The notes under the pieces are model-generated. The model had not been told where the DNA came from. It was given only the letters and a program-made list of their open reading frames with translations, and did no database searches. Shown piece after piece: positions 32,437 through 42,703 of a stretch of DNA of 64,000 bases. The DNA lies in assembly GCA_022496805.1 (NCBI GenBank), contig CM040100.1, positions 22,287,009 to 22,351,008 on the forward strand, read 5' to 3'. Source of the DNA: Pohlia nutans (taxonomy: Eukaryota; Streptophyta; Bryopsida; Bryales; Mniaceae). Position numbers and translations under genes: made by a program. Within the stretch, counting starts at the first letter, position 1; each line of letters begins with the position of its first letter.

Positions 32437-33329
32437 AAGCAATGAAGAATTGAATGTATGATGAATGTATTTTAACAATGTAGAAGGAAATGTGTGTTTT
32501 GTACTTTGAACGTGCACTACTAGAAAATGGCAATTGAATCAACAAAAAATGGTTGATTTGTAACTAACCACCGGTTCTTCCCGAATAGTGCTCGGGAAGG
32601 TCACTCTTTGTATGTTTTGAGTTTCACATAAGAATAAAGGATATTTAAAAGTATCCTAAAATTTGAAAGTAATTCTTAATGTAATTAGTAATATTTTGAG
32701 AATATTCTCATTTTAATGCTTGTAATCAATTTTGAGAATCCTATATTAATGTAAATCATTTATAAAATTTGATTTTAAAGATTTATTTGGACCCTATCTT
32801 TGTTTGCACGTTGTTACATAATATTTAGAAGTGGCCTCCCGAGAAAACCAAATGAGGAAAGTTGAGTTCCTGAAGTTGCTTGTAGATCAAGTATGTCACT
32901 AGAAAAGTGTTTTGAATGAGTAAGCAAGATTCAAGCATGTGTTACAACAATGGCATCTATTATAGATACAAAACAGATACCCATGAAGACGTTTAAAGTT
33001 CCCATTTTTAGGCATGCCTTTTCAAATGAAGGACATTGACAATGTTATTGAAAATAAATGTATTAATTTCCTAATACACTTTGTGGTTCTTGATTCCATA
33101 TCATTTTGAGCCTATCGGATTTGAGCCTATCGAAAATCATGTATCTTTATTGGATTGTGCAACTTAACCTTTATATGACACGAGGGGTTAGGACAAAACC
33201 TAGATGTGTTATAAAATGTTACTTCTTGCAACTCTGATGAAGTTTGGTTCAAAAGAGAAAATGAGAAGTATGATGTTTAGTAACTATTCATACAATCAAA
33301 ATTTTAAAGAAATGTTTTAAATACTCATT

Positions 33330-33925
33330 TAATGAATTTAGAAGCATTTATTATTGAATAATCACCAAAAATACAAATTTTATTTTTAGAATTTGAAATT
33401 TGGTATAATTGGTTAAAACAAAAAATGATTTTTTTGGAGGAGAGAAAATCATTAGTTTCCTCAAATAGTGAATTTTATAACACAAGGACAATAATATTGA
33501 CGTCTTTGTCTTTGAAAATTTCTCCTCAGTAGAGTTTAACCCCTAGGTGACCGGACGAATATTTTATGGTCGTTGCCCTTTTTATAGGTTGCCCAACTTG
33601 GAAAAAAATTTGTATAAAAATTAAAAAATAATTTCAAATAGGAAATCTAGTCTACTTTCCAAACCAATTTGAATCATGTCAATCCGAGTTAAATTCTACT
33701 GAGGAGAATTTTCCAAAGGTAAAGACCTCAATATTGTCCAATTGCCATAAAATTTATTGTTTGGGGAAACTAACGATGTTCTCTCCTTTGAAAAATTGCT
33801 TTTCTAATTTTAGAACAGAATGTAAAGTTTTAACCAATCATTCCAAATTTCAAATTTTAAAAATAAAATTTTAAATTTTGGTTAATATTCAAAGGTAAAT
33901 GCTTCTAAATTCATTCTTAACAAAG
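33330..33925. repeat. Large inverted duplication
   Basis: AATGAATTTAGAAGCATTT, AATTTGGTATAATTGGTTAA and GAAAATTTCTCCTCAGTAGAG on the left recur as reverse complements on the right (33660-33925), around a centre containing TTAACCCCTAGGTGACC. A direct relative of the left arm lies at 22430-22720. Non-coding. Confidence 0.7.
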
Positions 33926-34039
33926 AATATACTCCTTTCAAAATGATTTACAAACACTTCAATCCCAACAACCAAATACAATCCTAAAAATTGAATTGCG
34001 TGTCTTGAGTTTTGGAGCCATAAAATTTTGGCCAACCGA

Positions 34040-34288
34040 GGCCATATTCATTAAATTAAGACAAAATGGACATTTTGAAACTTTAGCCCTGTTATTTGAG
34101 ACCTCTATTCTAACAAATCAAAAATTTATGAACATATCAACTTTTGTAAAACCAAAGGTTTGTGAGTGTATTAACATATCAAAGTCTCAATTCACCAAAA
34201 AATTCAATATCAAACACTAATTATCATCTAAATTTAAAGTCAAAAATAATATGAGATTACAGATTATCTCAGTTTGACGAATATGGTC
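34040..34288. mobile_element. MITE, GGCCATATTCGTTA family, copy 3 (249 bp)
   Basis: GGCCATATTCATTAAATTAAG at the left and GACGAATATGGTC at the right, with an AT-rich interior. It lies 60 bp beyond the stop codon of NHL gene C. Confidence 0.75.
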
Positions 34289-34349
34289 ATTCAACGGAAT
34301 ATGGCCATTATTTCCAAATGTACACTACTAGCACAGGGTATTAGATGAG

Positions 34350-37300
34350 TCACGATGAAGTGCATGAGGACCACACTAAACCACCAACAAAGCTATTATT
34401 CACTAGGGAGGAATTAATGCTCGCCGGCGTTTTGGCAATGACATCACATGCCATATCCAGCCAGCCGGCCTTTCGGTCATTTCGCATGTACCGAACATCC
34501 AAGGAGAATTGGAGCTCCACAGCACTGGCGTTCCGCAGCTCCAGCTCCAACAGGGACCCCAAATCTGTCTGCAATGGGAAGTGGTCACCCTGCAAATCCA
34601 ACAACACAGGGCGACTCCGGCGAGGCTTCAACCCAAACCCCAGCGGCACTTCCTGCTGCAGAATCTGCTGCCCCTTGTATTGCACCTGCACCAACATGCG
34701 GCGATATGTGCTGAAGCACCCCGCCACCGTGTTCGGGTTCCATGCAGACAAATTGACGGTGATGTTGCTGTTCACCTGCCAATCCAAAGTTCTTTCAATG
34801 TTCAATTCTAACTCTGCCAAATTTGTAGAAAAGAAACTTCTTAACTAAGTTAGTATTCGATCCCTAACATATTCATTATGGCATGCATAACGTGAACCTC
34901 TATTGATACATGTTCAAGGTTGAGACACGTTTTTTTGTTAGTCCTAGTTCCTTCTTCAGTTTGTGGAGCATTCCATTGTTAAATTTCAATCTTGAAAAGA
35001 TCCCAAATCTACAGTGACTGTCAAAACTGAGTACGAAATAGCTTAGTCTACCTTTAGCCATTCATATTTTATAATTTACTGCATTTAATGCCAAATCAGT
35101 TGACGGCACAAGTATACATTCAAGTAAATGATGTGGCTACCAAATTACAAGTCCAGCAATGCAAAATGATTTGAGAAAGATATAGATCAAAGTAAATTAG
35201 CTCTAAAACTCAGTTATGCTCACACTTGGATTACGCGGTGAATGCTACAAATTTGACATGCACAAGTGGTTTTCTGGGTCTATTTTTTTGGATGGGCATG
35301 TTCTTGGCCTTCACATTTATAATTGTGTCCCTATTCAGTGCACATCATGTATGCAAATTGAGCAAAATGGTTTCATTAAGGTCTCTCTCTGTTGTTGATA
35401 GAAAGCAGATAGAAGAAGCTACTTTAGAAAAGTTGAGGAGGGGTGAAAGTACTAGAAATGTTACTAGAGACTTACAAGTATCCCAAAGTTGGGTTGCACA
35501 ATTTCGTAAGCAACATTTGAGTGAGTTGAGTGATGTGAATCGCAGTTTTGGTGGCAGGCCATAGGTGTACAGTGCAGCTGATCGCAGGGCTTGTGTGAGA
35601 GAAATCACTATAGGTGGCTTAGAAACTGCACACAAAGTTGGAAATTACTTGAGAGGAGCTTCATGTTGGTATGAGTGATAGTACTGTGAGGAGAATGTTA
35701 CGAAAAGCAGGTTTGAAATGTGAAATGAAGCAAAAGAAACCAAAGCTCACACTTCTTCAAATTAAAGGACAATTAGAATTTGCTAGACGTCATTGCCATT
35801 GGACTGATGATGATTGGGATTGTGTAGTATTTTCTGATGAAACAAAAATCAACCGATTTTACTCTGATGGTCGCAGTTGGTGTTGGTTTCGTGATGGACA
35901 GAGTAGAAGTGCTGGAATGGTGCAACAAACTGTCAACTTTGGAGGTGGGGGAGTGATGATGTGGGGTTGCATGACTCCGAGTGGCCTTGGTATGATGTGT
36001 AGGATTGAGGGAAGAATGGATCAGTACATGTATAGAGAAATTTTAGAGCGAGAACTGGTTCATACACTGCATACATACAATCTAGATCCTGCCAATTTGA
36101 TTTTTCAACAGGATAATGACCCAAAGCATACATCCAAGAGTGTGCGCCGTTGGCTGAATTCGCAAGAATTCACTCTTTTGAAGTGGCCGGCGCAATCTCC
36201 AGACTTGAATCCGATCGAACATTTGTGGGCAACTTTAAAACGTCGACTCAACCAATATGAGAGACCTCCCAAAGGAATGTTAGAATTGTGGGAGCGTGTT
36301 GAGGATTGTTGGGCTTCAATTACTCCCAGTGAGTGTAAGAACTTGTATAAAAGCATGCTTAAGCGCATTGCAGCTGTTATAGTTGCTAAGGGTAGGTGGA
36401 CAAATTTTTAACTTTGTTCCAGCTAATGTGAGCAAAACTGAGTTTTGGACTGAACTTCACTTTACTTTTTTTTTAACATGCATACATGTGTGTAATAGAC
36501 CTCAATCCCCATGGAAGTATGACTGATTGCAATGGTAATCCTGTGCAATTTATGGTTTCATTTTTGACGCATCCAATTTCCCTACATTGTTTGTTAAATT
36601 TCAGTAAGCTGTGTTCGTACTCAGTTTTGGCAGTCACTGTATATCAAACACTTGTTTTGTTTAAAGTGCACATAGCCATATGCACTGCATTTTTTTTTAT
36701 TAAAAAGTGGGGGTAGGAGCAAACCCACCCCCCTCTAAAATTCACACTACATTTCTTTTAATTTTAAGGGGAGGGAGCCCGGGGAGTGCACTTAAAGTGA
36801 AGATTAGAAATACACGTGAGTGTGTTTTAATAGCATACCCCCTACAATACTTGACCTTAAAATAGTTTTTAAATTAAGATTTTTTAGGGGCTAAATCATT
36901 ACGTATATATCTATCATTTGGTATAAATTTCAGGACCAAATGTTTTTAAAATCCTATAAAAGAAATTATAGAAGTTTGAACTAAAATGTGTTGTTTTTCG
37001 CTTCAAAAATCAATTTAAAAATATGTACAAGTGATTATTTTTGAAATTTATACAACAAGAACTTTAGATTGTGTTTAACAACTGCATATTTTTTTTACAA
37101 TTTTTAGGTGATTTTTTAGTATGTACATAGGGGGGTCAAAAGTACGCACTCACGTGATTCCTAGTCTTAACTTTAAGTGCACTCCCCGGGGGAGGGAGGT
37201 GGGAACATACCCACGCCCCTTTAAAATTCGAACTACATATCTTTTTATGTGATGTACATTCAATTTTGGCACTTTGTAAGTAAAATATGACTATACTTTC

Positions 37301-38482
37301 TTCAAAGGTACAAAATTTCAGCATGTACACTTTTTATATGGCACGTGCACTTTTAACAAAACAAGTGTTATCACCCAGAATCACCAAACAAATTTGAGCT
37401 TTGTTCCACTACCAGGATCATTCATAATATGTACTATGTATGTTTGCAATATGTGCTATGTGTGTTTGCGACGTTACAACTTGTTTAACAACATTAAGAA
37501 CCGTAATGTTGTTATAGCTACTCCCCTACTGTTGTAGCAATCAGTGTGTGATCCTTGAAGCTCAAATTTTATTGTAAATGGGATATTCATGCTTTTGGAC
37601 ATCTTAGGAATAAGATACTAGGTTTAAAGTGAAAGACAAATCATTTTTGATCAGCGATTGTTTCTATAAGAGGGGAATGGCCTAGTATGGGTACCACTTT
37701 TACACGTCTCAAATTCTGCAACTTACATTTAACTCATTTTATGTGTGCTAGAAATTCCGTCTTTAACACCATGTATATAGTTGCAACCATGGTGCCTTTA
37801 ACACCTTCTAAATTTTGTAATTTTCCAATGCTCTTTTCTTACCAAAAAAAAATTTCTCAAAAATCACACTATTTTTGGAGGAAGTACCCATATCAGGCCA
37901 TCCCCCAAGATACAAGACAAATTTATTGTAGATCATGTAAACTTAAACGACAATTGTTCAAGAAGTACATAAGCTGGCATACGTGGGGAGAGAAGCTTAG
38001 AATGATGCTTAGAATGATGCTCAGAACTATGTCATTGGAATGTCGTTCTAACACGTTAAAACGAAATTCTTATGGTATAAAATTTAATATTGTTCTAACC
38101 ACCTGCTCCCACTTGTGAAGAACTAAGTCAAGGTAAGAATTGAAGCAAGAGAAGTAGATTTCACCTGCCATGGCGTGTCGGTGGTTGCCATTGTGGTGTT
38201 CTGGTACACCACCATGTCCCGGATGTTCACATCCTGCAGGTCGAGACCGGGCGCCTTTTGACAGTAGGAGACCAGCAAGATAATCCAGGCCGTAGACAAG
38301 CCAAGGGCTATGAAAAACAGGGTGAGAATGAGGTAGCAGAAGAATTTGCAACCATTGCGTGCGCAAGCTCTTCCAAGTCCTGTGACTCCTGTCCAGCATT
38401 CTCCACATCGCACTCGCAGTGACTTTTGGAATGTCACCACTACACGGTACTCCTCTTTTGTGGCCCTCTCACACCACATCAT
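34350..38482 (-). CDS. NHL/LEA2 membrane protein, gene C (two exons, 247 aa; 3.4-kb intron)
   Basis: Exon 1 is 38482-38165 (106 codons; MMWCERATKEEYRVVV, the CGECWTG cysteine motif, membrane helix FFCYLILTLFFIALGLSTAW). Exon 2 is 34775-34350 (141 codons plus stop; NLSAWNPNTVAGCFSTYRR, VQVQYKGQQILQQEVPLGF, ACDVIAKTPASI). Junction residues DTPWQ|VNS and phase 0 equal those of A and B, and intron ends near both splice sites remain alignable with gene A. The 3389-bp intron is swollen by a Tc1 element, a hAT-type MITE and a third MITE. No stop or frameshift is seen. It is a dispersed paralogue of A and B and probably functional if the large intron is spliced. No TATA box is evident just upstream; DRE-like cores lie at 39666-39715. 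Confidence 0.85.
35012..36639 (+). mobile_element. Tc1-type transposon 1 (1628 bp), inactivated
   Basis: Inverted ends CAGTGACTGTCAAAACTGA and TCAGTTTTGGCAGTCACTG with TA duplications at 35010-35011 and 36640-36641. It carries a broken transposase and sits in the intron of NHL gene C, transcribed opposite to that gene. Confidence 0.95.
35367..36411 (+). pseudogene. Broken Tc1 (DD34E) transposase
   Basis: The N-terminal HTH part (35367-35564; RKQIEEATLEKL, STRNVTRDLQVSQSWV, FGGRP) ends in a TAG, reads on to about 35640 in the same frame, then needs a one-base shift to join the catalytic part (35671-36411). The catalytic Asp of FSDETKINRF, the Asp of QQDNDPKHTS and the Glu of PDLNPIEHLW are present, with 34 residues between the last two (DD34E). 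The GGGGVMMWGCM and KRRLNQYERPP motifs are clear. It is related to, but diverged from, the intact transposase at 40244-41263. Not functional as it stands. Confidence 0.92.
36778..37190. mobile_element. hAT-type MITE (413 bp), 8-bp TSD
   Basis: Inverted ends CCCGGGGAGTGCACTTAAAG and its complement, alignable for about 45 bp. They are flanked by identical 8-bp GGAGGGAG at 36770-36777 and 37191-37198, the duplication length of hAT elements. Located in the intron of NHL gene C; no coding capacity. Confidence 0.82.
37673..37908. mobile_element. MITE, GGGAATGGCCTAGTATGGGTACC family (about 235 bp)
   Basis: Left GGGAATGGCCTAGTATGGGT and right TACCCATATCAGGCCATCCC are inverted. Single right-hand ends recur at 20419 and 23826. 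Located in the intron of NHL gene C. Confidence 0.65.
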
Positions 38483-38649
38483 TGTAGACCTTCTCAGTGT
38501 GAGATTTGATGTACTAACCGTGGATGTTCTAATCCAACCAGCTTCAACAGCTTCAAGTTGAACTCGTCAGTGTACTGATCGACCTACTACCTGCACACAC
38601 TCACAACTGCCATCAGAAGATAACTTTGCACATGATCTGGTAACTTCGA

Positions 38650-39145
38650 TCCATTCAGTACTTCATTCCAGAAAGTCTGAACCCTCAAGTAGGCCCCAAC
38701 CATGTTACCACTAAAATCAGCAAAGCTAAATACCAGAGACAACTTTTTGGAAATTCTTTGACTGATTGGGGTGTCAGCTTGTGTGAATTTCAAGAGTCTG
38801 ACAGGAGTTCGCTAAATATAGGAGCCCACATCCCAAGTACATCCAAGGCGGAGATAGGAGAAAAAATAATTCTAAGAGAAAATTGAATCTATGAACACTA
38901 CAAGCAGAGGCGTCGTTTCTCACTCTGGAGGATCTTGGTCATTGTCGCGTTTTACTGTACATGCTTGTCCTACGTGACAAATCGCACTCACCAAGTCCAA
39001 CCAAAAAACTGGTGAGTACTAAGTGGCGCCGTTTGACTCACAGAAGGAGTGAAAAGCAACGCCTTCTCCTTGTAGTGGAAACCCCCTTGTAACACCTCTA
39101 GGAGCCTACTACTTGAGGGTTCAGACTTTCTGTAATGGACCATCC
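38650..39145. repeat. Inverted 30-bp repeat upstream of NHL gene C
   Basis: CAGAAAGTCTGAACCCTCAA (38669) and its reverse complement (39112) face each other across the CACTA MITE. This may be an older element split by the MITE. Confidence 0.55.
38896..39077. mobile_element. CACTA-type MITE (182 bp), TSD GAA
   Basis: CACTACAAGCAGAGGCGTCG at the left and CGCCTTCTCCTTGTAGTG at the right; GAA at 38893-38895 and 39078-39080. A sister copy is at 56392-56564. Upstream of NHL gene C. Confidence 0.88.
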
Positions 39146-39665
39146 AGTTTTCAAGATTCAAAGTCTATGCTAGGTAATAATCTGTTTGTGTCATCGTGCA
39201 AAATCAAAAGTCTCGAAGAGAGTGAGAACTAAGAGTCTTGCAATTGGAGGCAAAATGACTAAGGAATTTCTTCTCGTGGTACTTACAGTTATGTCGACAC
39301 TGGCACGAAATTCATCCTACCAAGCGAGCGAGGTCATTGATCGGTTTGATCTCCAGTAGCAGGAAACTGAAAAACTAAGATTGAATTCAAAGAAGAATCT
39401 GGTACTGTCGAAGAATCTGGTGCAATGATCAATCATAGACTAGTTGACCGTTTGCAACTGTGCCGTATGTGCCACTTGTACAATCAAAATTTTCACAAAA
39501 TAATCACAACTTTGTTAGTGCTGGATACAAACAGAGGACTGTTCGGCTAGACTGATCCTATCAATTGCCGGTGAGACCACTGAGATCTCGGTGCCCACAT
39601 ATACAACATTCACTATCTGCACGAAATGACTGAAGAACCTTAGCCTGCCAACCGTGCCATCGGTC

Positions 39666-39715
39666 CAAGTCGGTTACCAGTGATTGTCGGCAGCGGAGTA
39701 GATTGTGGAACCTTG
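39666..39715 (-). promoter_or_regulatory. DRE/CRT-like cluster upstream of NHL gene C
   Basis: ACCGAC, GCCGAC and GCCGAC cores within 50 bp. The surrounding words (GTGATTGTCGG, TTGCCGACTAAGCTGA) are shared with A and B. The cluster is about 1.2 kb from the ATG because of inserted elements. Confidence 0.5.
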
Positions 39716-40014
39716 CCGACTAAGCTGACGGGTTTCCGGAGTTCTGGGGATTCGTTGCACAAAAATCAGCCTCAACTTTGGGGATGAATTATTGGTGATT
39801 TAATATGTTTTGGTGTTGGTGACCAGAGCATAAATTTGACTAGTAACTCGTCTTTTCATGGCCCATTCACACCAGCCTAGTGCCACTGTTGCGTTTGCGT
39901 TCCTGAAAGGATGGGAGGTAAAATGAAGAAACCAAAAAATATTCAAAACTTTGTCTTTTCCTGCTGCAGCTACTGTTGAGCACTGTGCAACTGCAATACA
40001 CTACCGCAAGTATA

Positions 40015-41623
40015 CAGTGACTGTCAAAACTGATCAAACATTTGCAAACACTTCATTCAATCCTTGGTGGACAAGAAATGAACACATAAAAATGGAGCTG
40101 GTAATTTTATTAACATACTATGTAATAAATAGTACATATTAGAGGAAATACGCCTTCCATATTAGAGCTCTAAACAGATTGAGAAAAATCCAAAGTCCAC
40201 CTAGGCATTTGATCAGTTTTGCCAACCCATGAAAGATGATCTCTCAATACTTTGTCCACCTCCCTTTTGCTGCTTTTACAGCTGCAATTCTATGTGGCAT
40301 ACTTTCTACAAGCCTCCTACAATCATCTGGTGTAATTGAGTGGAAAACTTCTACCACACGATCCCATAATTCTAATAATCCATTTGGAGGTCTCTCATAT
40401 TGATTGAGTCTCCGTTTGAGAATTGACCAAAGGTGTTCAATGGGATTCAAATCAGGCGATTGAGCAGGCCAAGGTAGAAGAACAAAAGGTTGCCGTGAGA
40501 ACCACTCTTGAAGCATCTTTGTTGTGTGAATGGGAGCATTGTCTTGTTGAAAGATAACACGAGAACGGTCTAAGTTGAACTTGGAAATTACCCTGTGGAC
40601 ATTTTCCTCTAGAATGTCACGATAACGAATCTGATTAATGCGCCCCTCCACTTTGCATATCAATCCAGGTCCATGCATGCACATACACCCCCAAACCATA
40701 ATCCCTCCACCTCCATGTTTCACTGTTTGACTGATAGTTCGTTCCGAAAGCGGCATCGCCTCTCGTGTCCAACACCAAACTCTTCCGTCTGAGTTGAAGC
40801 GGTTGATTTTACACTCGTCTGAGAAGATTACTCGACTCCAATCCTCTATGGTCCAGTGTTCGTGGACACTAGTGAACTCTAAACGTGCCTTTACATTTTT
40901 GAGAGAAAGATGTGGTTTTTTTACCTTTGTTTGCGAACGTAAACCAGCTCTATGAAGTGCACGTTTGATAGTATGAGAGCTCACTTTCACTCCCAATACT
41001 TGTTGCGAAGACCTTGCTAAATCTGCACAAGTACCCACTCTTCCCCTCACCATTTCTAATACACACCTTCGTTCCTGTGCTCTATTCAACTTTCGAGGTC
41101 TACCTCCACGCAAGCGGTTTACATCTGAAACATGTACCTGACGAAGGTTATGAACACTTCCCACACTCACATGCAAAGTATTTGCTATCTCCCTGTGTGA
41201 ATATCCTCTCTGGAGCATCGAAACTATGTTATCTTGAGTTTGTCGAGATAATGCTTTGGGCATCTTGAAACACTAAAGAAGAAGGCCTATACAGTAGCAA
41301 TAATTGTGTACACAGCTATCAGAGACTAGAGAATTCAAAGTTCTATGAGTGCCAGTGGAAGATCTCTCACAAATCTGTGCACATCACTTCATGAGATATT
41401 GCATTTCATGGAGTGTCAAAAGTGATCAAATGAGAGAGATGGTCACTAACCATCCATCTGTCCACACAAATGCATTGCCATCTGTACAATTACGTTGATA
41501 AGTATCTCAGCTTATAATAGATTGTGATTAACCTCTAAACCAGAGCATGCCACTTGCCAGATTGCAATTAATGACAATCGAACTTGTAATTATCCAATGT
41601 ATGATCAATTTTGACAGTCACTG
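40015..41623 (-). mobile_element. Complete Tc1-type transposon 2 (1609 bp)
   Basis: Inverted ends CAGTGACTGTCAAAACTGAT and ATCAATTTTGACAGTCACTG lie between TA duplications (40013-40014, 41624-41625). It contains one uninterrupted transposase gene on the minus strand. Both ends and the gene appear complete, so it could be autonomous. Confidence 0.96.
40244..41263 (-). CDS. Tc1 transposase (DD34E), intact, 339 aa
   Basis: Cut-and-paste transposase acting on the inverted ends of its own element. The N-terminus has paired helix-turn-helix motifs (YSHREIANTLHVSVGSVHNL; then TCADLARSSQQ and SSHTIKRALHRAGL) with GGRPRKL between them. The catalytic core holds Asp in IFSDECKINRF, Asp in IFQQDNAPIHT and Glu in SPDLNPIEHLW, with 34 residues between the last two. 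GGGGIMVWGCM and KRRLNQYERPP complete the family signature. Length (339 aa) is normal for Tc1. The ATG at 41263 lies about 360 bp inside the element end. No stop or frameshift is present. It is diverged from the copy at 35367-36411, so two lineages coexist. DD34E Tc1 elements are typical of animals and some protists and fungi; plant mariner-like elements are usually DD39D. Confidence 0.96.
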   Translation of the reverse strand: MPKALSRQTQDNIVSMLQRGYSHREIANTLHVSVGSVHNLRQVHVSDVNRLRGGRPRKLNRAQERRCVLEMVRGRVGTCADLARSSQQVLGVKVSSHTIKRALHRAGLRSQTKVKKPHLSLKNVKARLEFTSVHEHWTIEDWSRVIFSDECKINRFNSDGRVWCWTREAMPLSERTISQTVKHGGGGIMVWGCMCMHGPGLICKVEGRINQIRYRDILEENVHRVISKFNLDRSRVIFQQDNAPIHTTKMLQEWFSRQPFVLLPWPAQSPDLNPIEHLWSILKRRLNQYERPPNGLLELWDRVVEVFHSITPDDCRRLVESMPHRIAAVKAAKGRWTKY

Positions 41624-41872
41624 TAGTCCCGTTCGTTTTTTGCGTTGTGTTGCTTTCTGTCATGCGGTAGTATAATTCCTCTATGTCTATTTTAGATTTT
41701 TCTATTTACCTCATATTCCTTCAAAGTTATATGACGCACGCATGTGTGCAGCAGAAATGGTGTATGTGAACGGGCCTTCAGAAGAAGACTCTGGGACATG
41801 ATTCTTGAGCTTTTGCTATTCATGAGGACAAGTTCTGGGAAGTTTGTCTTGTCCTAAGTTTTAACCCCTTTA

Positions 41873-42181
41873 GAGCAGCTCCACCGCAGCCCTCCCAGAG
41901 TCTCTCACACTCCAGAACTAGATGAAAAGTGCCAAGGGCCCTTCAAAAATGCCTCTTGACTCTCAATCCTAGCGTGTTAGAAATTGGCCCTTCAAATCAC
42001 TATTTAGTTGACTATATCCTCACATTCTACTTGTGATTGGTCCATTGACTATTTGATGCGCACTTTTGGTATGTGAGGGGCGTGCAAGGGTGGGGGAATG
42101 TGAGTGCAAGGGCCCTTCAAATATAGATGAATAATTTCAGAGAGTTAATCCTAGCGTGCATGGGTGGGAATGCTCTTAGGA
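41873..42181. mobile_element. Possible MITE with AGAGCA...CCACC ends
   Basis: TTAGAGCAGCTCCACC on the left faces GGTGGGAATGCTCTTA on the right. CAATCCTAGCGTG/TAATCCTAGCGTGC repeat internally. The termini resemble widespread plant MITEs; the target duplication is not certain. Confidence 0.5.
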
Positions 42182-42703
42182 TGTTGGGGCCTGAAATGGC
42201 CTTCTATTTGTTGTATTCGTCCATTTGAGGGACCTTCCTGGGTGTTTTGGTTTGCACGCAAACTTAGAATCTGGATGGCATCTCCATGGAGGGCATTTAA
42301 AAAAATTTAAATACTTATTTGAATTTTTTTTGTGGAATATCTGCCTAGGACAATGTTGTGTTCTACGTATTCCTTGTGAATACGTAGGTCACCTAATCTG
42401 CTCTTTTTGGTTGTAGAATATTCTTCATCAAATTACAGAGCATCACATTCTTCGAAGCAATCTCCACAAAAATTTCAGTGTATGAAATGAATCCTTCCAT
42501 CTCCTTTATTGAGCCTTGTACAAATTTTGACACATAGAAGTTATGTCCGGTAACCTTCTCAAGCCTACCGGCTCTTGAAGGTTACCTAGTCCATAGCAGC
42601 TATATGGTAGTAATTTGTGGTACTAGTTTCTATAACCCAATTGCTGACGATGTTTAGGAATTTAGTCGGTAGGAACTATCAAGTAGGCATATTATTGGTC
42701 GAG

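Larger units (their letters stand above)
39857..41785. mobile_element. Older GGCCCATTCACA element split by Tc1 transposon 2
   Basis: The left part (39857-40014) and right part (41624-41785) together match the copies at 59880-60490 and 63230-63518: GGCCCATTCACAC ends, CTTTGTCTTTTC, TTTTTTGCGTTG and GGTGTATGTGAA. In the copy near 63360 the site CGCAAGTAG is uninterrupted, so Tc1 insertion at TA is shown directly. Confidence 0.8.

Noticed and set aside
34403..34811. Several long frames on the plus strand opposite exon 2 of NHL gene C (also opposite A and B).
   Set aside because: Antisense shadows of a GC-rich exon; the minus-strand LEA2 reading is conserved across three copies.
38587..38793. 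68-codon minus-strand frame just upstream of NHL gene C.
   Set aside because: No known domain, covers one arm of an inverted repeat, and is absent from the upstream regions of genes A and B.
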